NCBI GenBank assembly: GCA_002386585.1
Contig: DGIZ01000249.1
Coordinates: 1-26,979 of the forward strand
Direction of reading: 5' to 3'
DNA: 26,979 nucleotides
From: Brevundimonas sp. UBA4609
Lineage (GTDB): Bacteria; Pseudomonadota; Alphaproteobacteria; Caulobacterales; Caulobacteraceae
Each line of letters begins with the position of its first letter. Within the stretch, counting starts at the first letter, position 1. The notes beneath the pieces were generated by a model. The model was not told the DNA's origin. It worked only from the letters and a program-made list of their open reading frames with translations, and ran no database searches. The translations under genes and the position numbers were made by a program. Of the stretch, positions 1 through 6,912 are shown piece by piece.

Positions 1-2
1 GA

Positions 3-713
3 ACCGCTCTTCCGATCTCGCCCTTCTGGCCGGGGTTGATGCTGTTGCTGGTCTGCGGCGCGACGGGGCTGGCGGCGCGCAGCCTGTTCGACCACGTCCG
101 CGCCGTGGCCCGGCCGCTGAAGACGGGCGACCTGCCCGCCGCGCGTCTGGCGGTCGGCATGATCGTCGGCCGCGATGTCGAGGCGATGGACGAGGATGAA
201 GTCGCGACCGCCGCCCTGGAAAGCCTGGCCGAGAGTTTCTGCGACGGCGTGGTCGCGCCGGTCTTCTGGTTCGTGATCGGGGGCCTGCCGGGCCTGTTCG
301 TCTATAAGGCGATCAACACCGCCGACAGCATGATCGGCCACAGGGAGCCGCGCTGGCGGGCTTTCGGCTGGGCCGCGGCGCGGACCGACGATGTGATGAA
401 CTGGATCCCGGCGCGCATTGCGGGCGCCCTGATCGCCCTGGGCGGCGCGGGCGGCTGGCGCATCATGTGGCGCGACGCGGGCAAGCACGCCTCGCCCAAC
501 GCCGGATGGCCCGAGGCGGCCATGGCGGGCGCGCTACGGGTTCGACTGGGCGGGCCGGTCCGCTATGACGGCGTCATGACCGACCGACCTGTCTTCGGCG
601 ACTGGGCGCCGCCGTCCGCCCACGACCTGAAACGCGGGCTGAAGGTTTACGGCCTCGCCTGCGTCCTGTTGCTGATGCTGCTGATCGCGGGGGGCTTCGT
701 ATGGCCGCGCTGA
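3..713 (+). CDS. cobD: Adenosylcobinamide-phosphate synthase CobD/CbiB, 5' truncated
   Basis: This is the C-terminal two thirds of the integral membrane enzyme that joins an aminopropanol (or its phosphate) to adenosylcobyric acid to give adenosylcobinamide (phosphate). Family signatures are clear: [13 protein letters not shown], then [41 protein letters not shown] and [18 protein letters not shown]. The last residues form a hydrophobic helix ([17 protein letters not shown]). The N-terminus lies off the left edge. The frame is open to base 3 but bases 6-18 look like adapter, so the first TTG/ATG codons at 36-41 are internal and not the start. The gene overlaps cobQ by 13 bases, as expected for translational coupling in the operon. 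Confidence 0.93.
   Translation, partial: TALPISPFWPGLMLLLVCGATGLAARSLFDHVRAVARPLKTGDLPAARLAVGMIVGRDVEAMDEDEVATAALESLAESFCDGVVAPVFWFVIGGLPGLFVYKAINTADSMIGHREPRWRAFGWAAARTDDVMNWIPARIAGALIALGGAGGWRIMWRDAGKHASPNAGWPEAAMAGALRVRLGGPVRYDGVMTDRPVFGDWAPPSAHDLKRGLKVYGLACVLLLMLLIAGGFVWPR
6..18. other. Probable Illumina adapter remnant at the contig end
   Basis: The 13 bases GCTCTTCCGATCT match the shared 3' end of standard Illumina TruSeq adapters exactly and sit almost at the first base of the window. Real genomic sequence therefore probably begins near base 19. The cobD reading frame happens to stay open through it, so any residues encoded by bases 1-18 should be ignored. The adapter match is seen directly; that it is an artefact is inference. 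Confidence 0.85.
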
Positions 714-2173
714 TGATTCAGGGCTGCGGCTCGGACGTGGGCAAGTCGGTGCTGGTGGCCGGTCTGTGCCGCGTCTTCGCCAATCGTGGCCTGACGGTGC
801 GGCCGTTCAAGCCGCAGAACATGTCCAACAACGCCGCCGTCACCGCGCCTGACGATGAGGGCCGCACCGGCGAGATCGGCCGTGCTCAGGCGCTTCAGGC
901 GCTGGCCTGCCGCACGCCGGCGACGGTCGACATGAACCCCGTCCTGCTGAAGCCGCAGAGCGACACCGGCGCCCAGTTGGTCGTGCGCGGTCAGGTCGAG
1001 GGCGTGTGGCAGGCGAAGGGCTATCAGGACCGCAAGGCCGCCCTTCTGGACGTGGTGCTGGACAGTTTCCGCCGCCTTCAGGCCGAAGCCGATCTGGTGA
1101 TCGTCGAAGGGGCGGGCAGTCCGGCCGAGACCAACCTGCGCGCCGGGGACATCGCCAATATGGGCTTCGCGCGCGCGGCGGAGATGCCGGTGGTGTTGGT
1201 CGGCGACATAGATCGGGGCCATGTGATCGCCTCTCTGGTCGGCGCCCATGCGGTGCTGGACGACGAGGACCGGGCGATGATCCGGGGTTTCATCATCAAC
1301 AAGTTCCGCGGCGATCCGGCCCTGTTCGATCAGGGGCGGTCCGAGATCACGCGGCGCACGGGCTGGGCGGATCTGGGCATGGCGCCGTGGCTGGCGGATG
1401 CGCGGGCGCTTCCGGCCGAGGACGCCGTAGTGCTGGAACGGTCGGGCGGCGGGCGGGGCGGAAAGGTGCGGATCGTCGCGCCCATGCTGTCGCGCATCGC
1501 CAATTTCGACGACTTCGATCCGCTGCGGCATGAGGCGGGCGTGGATTTCGGCTTCGTGTCGCCGGGGCAGGCCCTGCCGGGGAATGCGGACCTGATCATC
1601 CTGCCCGGAACCAAGGCGACGCTGGCCGATCTGGCCTTTCTGCGGGCGCAGGGCTGGGACGTGGACATCGCCGCCCATGTGCGGCGCGGCGGGCGGGTGC
1701 TGGGCGTGTGCGGCGGCTATCAGATGCTGGGTCGGACGATCAGCGACCCGGACGGCGTCGAGGGCGTGGCGGGATCGGCGCCGGGGCTGGGCCTGCTGGA
1801 CGTCGAGACAGTGCTTGCGGGGGCCAAGACCCTGCGCCGGGTCGCTGGACGGCTGACGCCCTCGGGCGCGACGGTTCAGGGTTATGAGATTCACATCGGC
1901 CGCACCGACGGCCCGGATACGGCGCGGCCGGTCGCCATGATCGACGGAGCGGCGCACGGCGCGCGCTCGGGCGATGGACGGATCGCGGGCCTCTATGTCC
2001 ACGGCCTGTTCGACCGGGCCGAGGCGCGGGCCGCCTTTCTGGCGGAGGTCGGGGCCGCATCCGACGGCGTGGATCAGGGCGCGCGGGTGGATCAGGCGCT
2101 GGACCGCATCGCCGCCGTGCTGGCAACCCATTTCGACATTCCGGCGCTGGCTCGGATCGCAGGACTGACATGA
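701..2173 (+). CDS. cobQ: Cobyric acid synthase CobQ
   Basis: CobQ amidates four side chains of adenosylcobyrinic acid a,c-diamide using glutamine and ATP, giving adenosylcobyric acid. The 490-residue length is normal. The N-terminal dethiobiotin-synthetase-like ATPase domain shows a P-loop-type GCGSDVGKS at about residues 8-16 and FKPQNMSNN at 36-44. The C-terminal class I glutaminase domain (about 250-450) carries the nucleophile Cys337 in [10 protein letters not shown] and the catalytic His434 in LYVHGLF. Translation could start at ATG 701, which gives the usual MAALMIQG family N-terminus. It could also start at ATG 713, whose first base is the last base of the cobD stop (TGATG). The 701 start fits homologues better. 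The gene overlaps cobT by ATGA. Confidence 0.96.
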   Translation: MAALMIQGCGSDVGKSVLVAGLCRVFANRGLTVRPFKPQNMSNNAAVTAPDDEGRTGEIGRAQALQALACRTPATVDMNPVLLKPQSDTGAQLVVRGQVEGVWQAKGYQDRKAALLDVVLDSFRRLQAEADLVIVEGAGSPAETNLRAGDIANMGFARAAEMPVVLVGDIDRGHVIASLVGAHAVLDDEDRAMIRGFIINKFRGDPALFDQGRSEITRRTGWADLGMAPWLADARALPAEDAVVLERSGGGRGGKVRIVAPMLSRIANFDDFDPLRHEAGVDFGFVSPGQALPGNADLIILPGTKATLADLAFLRAQGWDVDIAAHVRRGGRVLGVCGGYQMLGRTISDPDGVEGVAGSAPGLGLLDVETVLAGAKTLRRVAGRLTPSGATVQGYEIHIGRTDGPDTARPVAMIDGAAHGARSGDGRIAGLYVHGLFDRAEARAAFLAEVGAASDGVDQGARVDQALDRIAAVLATHFDIPALARIAGLT

Positions 2174-3213
2174 CCGAACTGACCGACCTTTTCTCCGTTC
2201 CGGCGCTGGATCAGGGGCTGCGTGAGCCGCTGCGGCAGGCGCTGGACGGCAAGGCCAAGCCGGTGGGCGCCCTGGGCCGGATCGAGGATCTGGCCCTTAC
2301 GCTGGGTCTGATCCAGCAGACGTTGCGACCGGCTGTGACCAAGCCGGTGCTGCTGGTCTTCGCCGGGGATCACGGGCTGACGCGTTCGGGCGTGGCGGCC
2401 TATCCGGCGGGCGTGACGGTGGCCATGGTCGACACTCTGCTGAGGGGCCGGGCCAGCGCCAACGCCTTTGCCGGGGTCGTGGGCGCGCAGGTGCAGGTGA
2501 TCGACGCGGGGGTCGCCGCCGACCTGTCGGGCCGCGCGGGCCTGATCCACGCCAAGGTCGCACCGGGCACGAACGACGCCTCTACCGAACCGGCGATGAC
2601 GCCCGATCAGGCTGAGGCCGCTCTGCTGGAAGGAGCCGCCAAGGCGCTGGCCGCCATCGACGACGGTGCCGACGTGATCGCGCTGGGCGAAATGGGCATA
2701 GGCAACAGCGCTTCTGCCGCTCTGCTGATGCACCGGCTGGCGCCCGCGCCGCTGATCGACTGCGTGGGGCAGGGCGCGGGGCATTCGCCCGAGGGCATGG
2801 CGCGCAAACAGGCCGCGCTGGCCCAGGCCTCCGCCCGCTCGGACGCGACGGCGCCGCTGGAGGTGCTGACCCAGTTCGGCGGATTCGAGATCGCCATGAT
2901 GGCCGGGGCGCTGCTGGGCGCGGCCAGGGCGGGCGTTCCGGTCATCGTCGACGGCTTCATCGGCTCGGCAGCGGCGCTGCTGGCGATCCGGCTGGCGCCG
3001 AACGCGCGCGGCTACTGCATCTTCGCCCACGCCTCGGCCGAGGCGGGGCATCGCCGGATGTTGGAGGCCGTCGAGGCACAACCCCTGCTGGGCCTCGACA
3101 TGCGGCTGGGCGAGGGGACGGGCGCGCTGCTGGCCGTCCCGCTGCTGAAGGCGGCCTGCGCCCTGCTGTCCGACGTGGCCGAGCTGAGGGACATATTGGA
3201 GGCCGCGCGATGA
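2170..3213 (+). CDS. cobT: Nicotinate-nucleotide--dimethylbenzimidazole phosphoribosyltransferase CobT
   Basis: CobT activates the lower ligand: it moves phosphoribose from nicotinate mononucleotide to 5,6-dimethylbenzimidazole, giving alpha-ribazole 5'-phosphate. The 347-residue protein has the family landmarks [16 protein letters not shown] near residues 28-43, [31 protein letters not shown] and the C-terminal LGEGTGA. Glu315 in that last motif corresponds to the catalytic base known as Glu317 in the Salmonella enzyme. The start ATG at 2170 forms an ATGA overlap with the cobQ stop and the end forms another with cobS, so it is translated as part of the cob polycistron. It is cytoplasmic. No defects are visible. 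Confidence 0.96.
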   Translation: MTELTDLFSVPALDQGLREPLRQALDGKAKPVGALGRIEDLALTLGLIQQTLRPAVTKPVLLVFAGDHGLTRSGVAAYPAGVTVAMVDTLLRGRASANAFAGVVGAQVQVIDAGVAADLSGRAGLIHAKVAPGTNDASTEPAMTPDQAEAALLEGAAKALAAIDDGADVIALGEMGIGNSASAALLMHRLAPAPLIDCVGQGAGHSPEGMARKQAALAQASARSDATAPLEVLTQFGGFEIAMMAGALLGAARAGVPVIVDGFIGSAAALLAIRLAPNARGYCIFAHASAEAGHRRMLEAVEAQPLLGLDMRLGEGTGALLAVPLLKAACALLSDVAELRDILEAAR

Positions 3214-3977
3214 TCGGACGCGAGGCGCGGCTGTTCGTCTGCGCCCTGCAGTTTCTGACGCGCCTGCCGACGCCGCCGCTGCGCGATTTCCAGCCTGAGT
3301 GGATCCAGCAGAGCGCGCGCTGGTTTCCGCTGGTCGGGCAGGTTGTGGGCCTGATCGCGGCGGCCATCCTGTATGGCGCGGCCCAGGTCTGGAGCCCGTG
3401 GATCGCGGCCCTGCTGGCCGTGGCGGCGGGCGTGGCCCTGACCGGCGGCTTCCACGAGGACGGGCTGGCTGACACCGCCGACGGTCTGGGCGGCGGCCAG
3501 ACGCGGGCGCGGCGGCTGGAGATCATGAAGGACAGCCGCCTCGGCTCATACGGCGCGCTGACGCTGGGGCTGACGTTGGCGTTGCGGGTGGCGGCGCTGG
3601 CGATGCTGGTCGCCGTCTCGCCGTGGATGGCGGCGGCGGCGCTGGTCGCTTCGCATGGCCTCGGCCGGGCGGGGGCGGTCGGGGCGATGGCGCTTATGCC
3701 CTATGGCGGCGACCCCGGCATAGCCAAGGAGGGCAGGCCGGACCGGGCCTCGATCGCGGGGCTGGCGATCGCCGTTCTGGTCGCCCTGTGGCCGGTGGCT
3801 CTGCTGCCGGTCATGGCGGGCGTGGTCGGCGTGGCGGCGGGCCTGGTCGTCGGCGCGGTTCCGGCGTGGCAGGCGCAGCGGCTGATCGGCGGGCGCACCG
3901 GCGATGTGCTGGGTGCGGTCGAGCAGATGTTCGAAGTCGGTTTTTTGCTGGCCGTCGCCGGGGTTCTGGCGGCATGA
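3210..3977 (+). CDS. cobS: Adenosylcobinamide-GDP ribazoletransferase CobS
   Basis: CobS is the membrane-embedded cobalamin synthase that joins adenosylcobinamide-GDP to alpha-ribazole or its 5'-phosphate, the step that completes the nucleotide loop. The 255-residue length is typical. The diagnostic acidic and histidine motif GGFHEDGLADTADG lies at residues 79-92, followed by RRLEIMKDSRLGSYGAL. Several hydrophobic segments run through the protein (about 38-75 and 110-145, with more near the C-terminus), consistent with an inner-membrane enzyme. The start ATG at 3210 overlaps the cobT stop as ATGA. The 3' end overlaps the phosphatase-like gene in the same way. Confidence 0.95.
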   Translation: MIGREARLFVCALQFLTRLPTPPLRDFQPEWIQQSARWFPLVGQVVGLIAAAILYGAAQVWSPWIAALLAVAAGVALTGGFHEDGLADTADGLGGGQTRARRLEIMKDSRLGSYGALTLGLTLALRVAALAMLVAVSPWMAAAALVASHGLGRAGAVGAMALMPYGGDPGIAKEGRPDRASIAGLAIAVLVALWPVALLPVMAGVVGVAAGLVVGAVPAWQAQRLIGGRTGDVLGAVEQMFEVGFLLAVAGVLAA

Positions 3978-4492
3978 GGCTGATCGTCTCGCCCCTGCCG
4001 CAGGTCGAGCAACTGCTGGCCGAGCATCAGCCGTCGCATCTGGTGACGCTGGCCTCGCCGGGGGCGGAAGCGGCCTTTGAGGCCGAGCATCGGCTGGACC
4101 TGCGCTTCAACGACATCGCCGCCCCGCGCGAGGGGCTGGTCGCGCCGTCGCTCGAACACGTCGAGGCTCTTCTGACCTTCGCGAGGGGATGGAGCGGCGC
4201 ACGGCCTCTGTTGATCCATTGCTGGGCGGGGGTCAGCCGCTCGACGGCGGCCGCCTACGTCGTCGCCTGCGCCCGTACGGCGCCGGGGCGCGAGGATGAG
4301 TGGGCCGCGCGTCTGCGAGACGCCGCCCCGAGCGCCACGCCCAACGCCCTGATCGTCGCCCACGCAGACCGCCTGCTGGATCGCAACGGCGCCATGGTCC
4401 GCGCCGTCGAGGGCATCGGCCGGGGCGCCGAGACCGACTGGGGCGACCCTTTTGAACTGAACCTGACCTCTGAAGGAAACAGACGCCGATGA
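3974..4492 (+). CDS. Protein-tyrosine-phosphatase-like protein of the cob operon
   Basis: This 172-residue cytoplasmic protein has a textbook CX5R phosphatase signature, IHCWAGVSRSTAA, with nucleophile Cys83 and Arg89. Asp47 in FNDIAAP is a candidate general acid. The ATG at 3974 overlaps the cobS stop as ATGA; the open frame extends upstream to 3623 but that part only shadows cobS. The end overlaps cobO by ATGA. Similar phosphatase-like genes sit in cobalamin clusters of other alphaproteobacteria. No CobC-type alpha-ribazole phosphatase is visible in the window, so a role in removing the 5'-phosphate from alpha-ribazole phosphate or cobalamin phosphate is an attractive inference, not something the sequence shows. 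A regulatory protein phosphatase is the alternative. Confidence 0.85.
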   Translation: MRLIVSPLPQVEQLLAEHQPSHLVTLASPGAEAAFEAEHRLDLRFNDIAAPREGLVAPSLEHVEALLTFARGWSGARPLLIHCWAGVSRSTAAAYVVACARTAPGREDEWAARLRDAAPSATPNALIVAHADRLLDRNGAMVRAVEGIGRGAETDWGDPFELNLTSEGNRRR

Positions 4493-5106
4493 ACGATCCG
4501 CACGACGCCGAACTGAACGCCCGCCACGCCGAGAAGATGAAGCGCATTCAGGCCGCCCGCGCCCGGATGATGCAGTCCAAGACGGTCGAGCGCGGCCTGG
4601 TCATCGTCCACACCGGGACGGGCAAAGGCAAGTCGACGGCGGCCATGGGCATGGTCTGCCGCATGATCGGCCACGGGATGAAGACCTCTATCATCCAGTT
4701 CATCAAGGGGTCGATGGAGACGGGCGAACAGACCCTGTTTGACAGCTTCCCCGATCTGGTCGAGATGCGGCCGATGGGCGAGGGCTTCACCTGGGACACC
4801 CAGGACCGCGCCGCCGACATCGCCAACGTCCGCCGCGCCTGGGAGGCCGCCAAGGCCCGCATCATGGACCCGGAATGGAAGATGGTCGTCTGCGACGAGC
4901 TGAACATCGCCCTGCGCTACGACTACCTGCCGGTCGAAGAGGTGCTGGAGGTTCTGGCCGCGCGTCCGGCCGACACCCACGTCGTCATCACCGGCCGCAA
5001 CGCCCCGGACGCCCTGATCGAGGCGGCGGACCTCGTCACCGACATGCAGATGGTCAAGCACCCGTTCCGCAGCGGGGTGAAGGCGCAAGCCGGGGTGGAG
5101 TTCTGA
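4489..5106 (+). CDS. cobO: Cob(I)yrinic acid a,c-diamide adenosyltransferase CobO
   Basis: CobO transfers the 5'-deoxyadenosyl group of ATP to the cobalt of the corrinoid, making the adenosylated intermediates used by CobQ, CobD and CobS. The 205-residue protein is full length for the BtuR/CobA/CobO family. The variant P-loop GTGKGKST lies at residues 43-50, followed by IIQFIKGSMETGEQ, WDTQDR, VVCDELNIALRYDYL and VVITGRNAP, all characteristic. The ATG at 4489 overlaps the preceding stop as ATGA and is preceded by GAAGGAAA at 4472-4479 as a ribosome site. It is the last gene of the cobalamin operon before the foreign region; a small hairpin follows 10 bases after the stop. Confidence 0.96.
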   Translation: MNDPHDAELNARHAEKMKRIQAARARMMQSKTVERGLVIVHTGTGKGKSTAAMGMVCRMIGHGMKTSIIQFIKGSMETGEQTLFDSFPDLVEMRPMGEGFTWDTQDRAADIANVRRAWEAAKARIMDPEWKMVVCDELNIALRYDYLPVEEVLEVLAARPADTHVVITGRNAPDALIEAADLVTDMQMVKHPFRSGVKAQAGVEF

Positions 5107-5116
5107 TCAGGGAGGA

Positions 5117-5137
5117 TGGCGGACAGAGAGTCCGCCA
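5117..5137 (+). terminator. Hairpin just after cobO, possible terminator
   Basis: TGGCGGA and TCCGCCA form a perfect 7-bp stem around a 7-base loop, starting 10 bases after the cobO stop. There is no run of T after it, so it is not a classical intrinsic terminator. It may protect the mRNA end or mark the old operon end next to which the element inserted. Confidence 0.45.
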
Positions 5138-5143
5138 AATGCC

Positions 5144-5244
5144 GTTTCAGGAGGTTTCAGCCTGTTTCAGGCGGTTTCACATTCCTCTTTAAATTAGTGA
5201 CTTAGTCGTTCTTGGCTGTTCATGTCGTTTCATGCGGTTTCACC
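5144..5244 (+). repeat. GTTTCA repeat array with exact 10-nt period
   Basis: GTTTCA occurs at 5144, 5154, 5164 and 5174, exactly 10 bases apart, so the units fall on nearly the same face of the helix. Two more occur at 5227 and 5237 with the same period, preceded by the related GTTCA at 5218. The array lies between the end of the cob operon and the broken integrase. Such phased sites next to an integrase are most simply read as arm-type recombinase or accessory-protein binding sites at the left end of an integrated element. A related copy is at 20337-20363. Periodicity is seen directly; the role is inferred. Confidence 0.6.
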
Positions 5245-5524
5245 CAAATGCAAACTTATTGGTGGGTGTGATGGCGGGTGCGTTTTTGACGTCTAGGGCG
5301 GGCACGAACCGTCCGCCTAACTCTTCGTCATTCTGAGAGAGCGCCTCTCGAGATGGTGGGTGTATTGGTGGGGCGAAATTTTCTGCATTGAAAATGCTCA
5401 GCTAATTTTGTTTGAAAAGTGGAATTCGAACTGTCCATTTGCCGTGCCCAGGCAGTCTGAACTGGTCGGGGATTCGCGTTCGGTCGCTTTTGTGCGAGCC
5501 TAGGCGTCGTGATTTGGTGAAGCG

Positions 5525-6732
5525 GTGGAGGGCGTGGTGCCCAGGCTACCTGAGCCTTTGGGACCTTTGGCGGTGTCGAGACTGAGCAAGCCGGGCTTGC
5601 ATGCGGTCGGCGGCGTGCCGGGCTCGCGCTTCAGGTGCTCCCAAGCGGCGGCCGGACCTGGATCCTGCGGGTCGTCATCGGCCATCGTCGGCGTGAGATG
5701 GGGCTGGGCGGTTATCCCGGCGTGACCCTGGCCAATGCGAGGGAGGCGGCTCGCGCAGCCAGAGACCTCGTTCGTCAGGGGATTGATCCGATCGAGGCAG
5801 CGAAGACCGCGAGGGACGCGCTCAAGGTGGAGCCGGAAATCGCCTTCACCTTCAAGGCGGCTGCGGAAGCCTATATCGCCACCCATGAGGCGAGCTGGAA
5901 GAACCCGAAGCATCGGGACCAGTGGACGACGACCCTCAAGAACTACGCCTATCCCGTCATGGGGAAGCTGGACGTCGCAGTTGTAGATCTGCCGCATGTC
6001 ATGCGTGTCCTTGAGCCCATCTGGACCCGCAAGACCGAGACCGCCAAACGCCTGCGTGGACGGATTGAGATGGTACTCGACTGGGCAGGTGCGCGGGGTT
6101 TCTGATCCGGGCCGAACCCGGCGCGTTGGCGGGGGCATCTCGACAAGCTGCTGGCTAAGCCTTCCAAGGTGCACCGAGTGGTGCATCACCGGGCGCTGCC
6201 GCTCGACGACATCGCCGCCTTCATGGTCAGGCTACGCGCCGCCGAAGGCGTCGGAGCGAGGGCGCTCGAGTTCGCCATTCTGACCGCGGCCCGTTCTGGC
6301 GAGGTGCGAGGCGCGACCTGGCGGGAGATCGATCTCGACGCCCGCGTGTGGGTTATCAGCGCCGAGCGCATGAAGGCCGCGCGCGAGCATCGGGCCCCGC
6401 TTTCGGAGGCGGCGGTCGCGGTTCTGAGGTCGATGCCTTCAGGGCGGCCGGACGCCTATGTCTTCCCGGCCGGTCATGGCGGCCGATTGTCAGATATGAC
6501 GATATCGGCCGTCCTTCGCCGGCTGGAGGTGGACGCCGTGCCGCACGGCTTCCGGTCAACCTTCAGGGACTGGGCAGCCGAACGCACGTCCTATCCCAAT
6601 GAGGTCGCGGAAATGGCGCTGGCGCATGCCGTAGGAAATAAGGTCGAGGCCGCCTACAGGCGGGGCGACCTGTTCGAGAAGCGTCTGGCCATGATGGACG
6701 ACTGGGGTCGGTTCTGCTCGAAGAGCGACTAG
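5525..6732 (+). pseudogene. P4-type tyrosine integrase, broken by a frameshift and a nonsense codon
   Basis: Read across its lesions this encodes a full-length integrase of about 400 residues: an N-terminal DUF4102-like domain (SRLSKPGLHAVGGVPG, then LPSGGRTWILRV, GLGGYPGVTLANARE), a core-binding domain (TFKAAAEAYIATHEASW) and a catalytic domain. Arg in ARSGEVRGATW, His-x-x-Arg in HGFRSTFRDWAAE and Tyr in EAAYRRGDLFEKR are all present. Two lesions break it. A one-base deletion near 5632/5633 moves the frame; adding one C restores RFQVLPSGG. A TGA at 6103-6105 replaces what is normally Arg, with SGPNPARWRGHLDKLL continuing in frame after it. The likely original start is GTG 5525. The element probably cannot excise with this protein. 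Sequencing error at the indel cannot be excluded. Confidence 0.9.
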
Positions 6733-6745
6733 ACACAAGTCTTCA

Positions 6746-6773
6746 GGACCCGTGGCCAGCTTGCTGGAGGTCC
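6746..6773. terminator. Weak hairpin between convergent integrase and AIPR genes
   Basis: GGACC (6746-6750) pairs with GGTCC (6769-6773) around an inner CCAGC-TT-GCTGG hairpin (6756-6767), with an asymmetric bulge. It lies 14 bases after the integrase stop, where a bidirectional terminator would be expected, but has no T-run. The call rests mainly on position. Confidence 0.3.
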
Positions 6774-6912
6774 GGGGATGAGTCATGGAGGTTCTGGCGG
6801 CCGCGACGATCGATTGCGACTGGCCAGGCCGACGCGCTGGCGACGGGGAAATCGTTACAGTATTCGATCATGAGCCCGCCTTCCCCGCGCTCTGTTGCTG
6901 GCTCACGGCTGT

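Larger units (their letters stand above)
5107..5524. other. 418-base junction between the cob operon and the integrase, no gene
   Basis: No credible coding region is visible here. Besides the hairpin and GTTTCA array it contains the repeated word TGGTGGGTGT (5260-5269 and 5354-5363), the word ATTGGTGGG (5258-5266 and 5364-5372), and an inverted repeat ATTTTC-TGCATT-GAAAAT at 5378-5395 inside a locally AT-rich stretch (about 5375-5425). That stretch is the likely promoter and operator zone for the integrase. The lower GC content compared with the cob genes marks the start of foreign DNA. No tRNA could be folded from the sequence. Confidence 0.5.

Noticed and set aside
1..35. Cobalamin riboswitch before the cob operon
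   Set aside because: The operon start lies outside the window, and no B12-box-like sequence was seen in the part available.
647..2131. 494-codon open frame antisense to cobQ
   Set aside because: It mirrors cobQ in a high-GC genome, has an Arg/His/Gln-rich composition and no domain; cobQ explains the region fully.
3623..3973. Upstream extension of the phosphatase-like gene
   Set aside because: This part overlaps cobS in another frame and is Gly/Arg-rich; ATG 3974 gives the ATGA overlap and the conserved protein.
5144..5244. CRISPR array
   Set aside because: The units are only 6-7 bases with 3-4-base spacing; there are no 25-40-base repeats, unique spacers or cas genes anywhere in the window.
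5107..5524. tRNA gene as the integration target
   Set aside because: P4-type integrases often use tRNA ends, so I looked for a cloverleaf, but found no acceptor or T-loop sequence here or near 20.3 kb.
5500..6189. 229-codon minus-strand frame opposite the integrase
   Set aside because: It is the shadow of the broken integrase, whose conserved residues are read on the plus strand.
5525..6732. Programmed frameshift or stop readthrough in the integrase
   Set aside because: There is no slippery heptamer at the shift and the stop simply replaces an Arg codon; decay or sequencing error is simpler.
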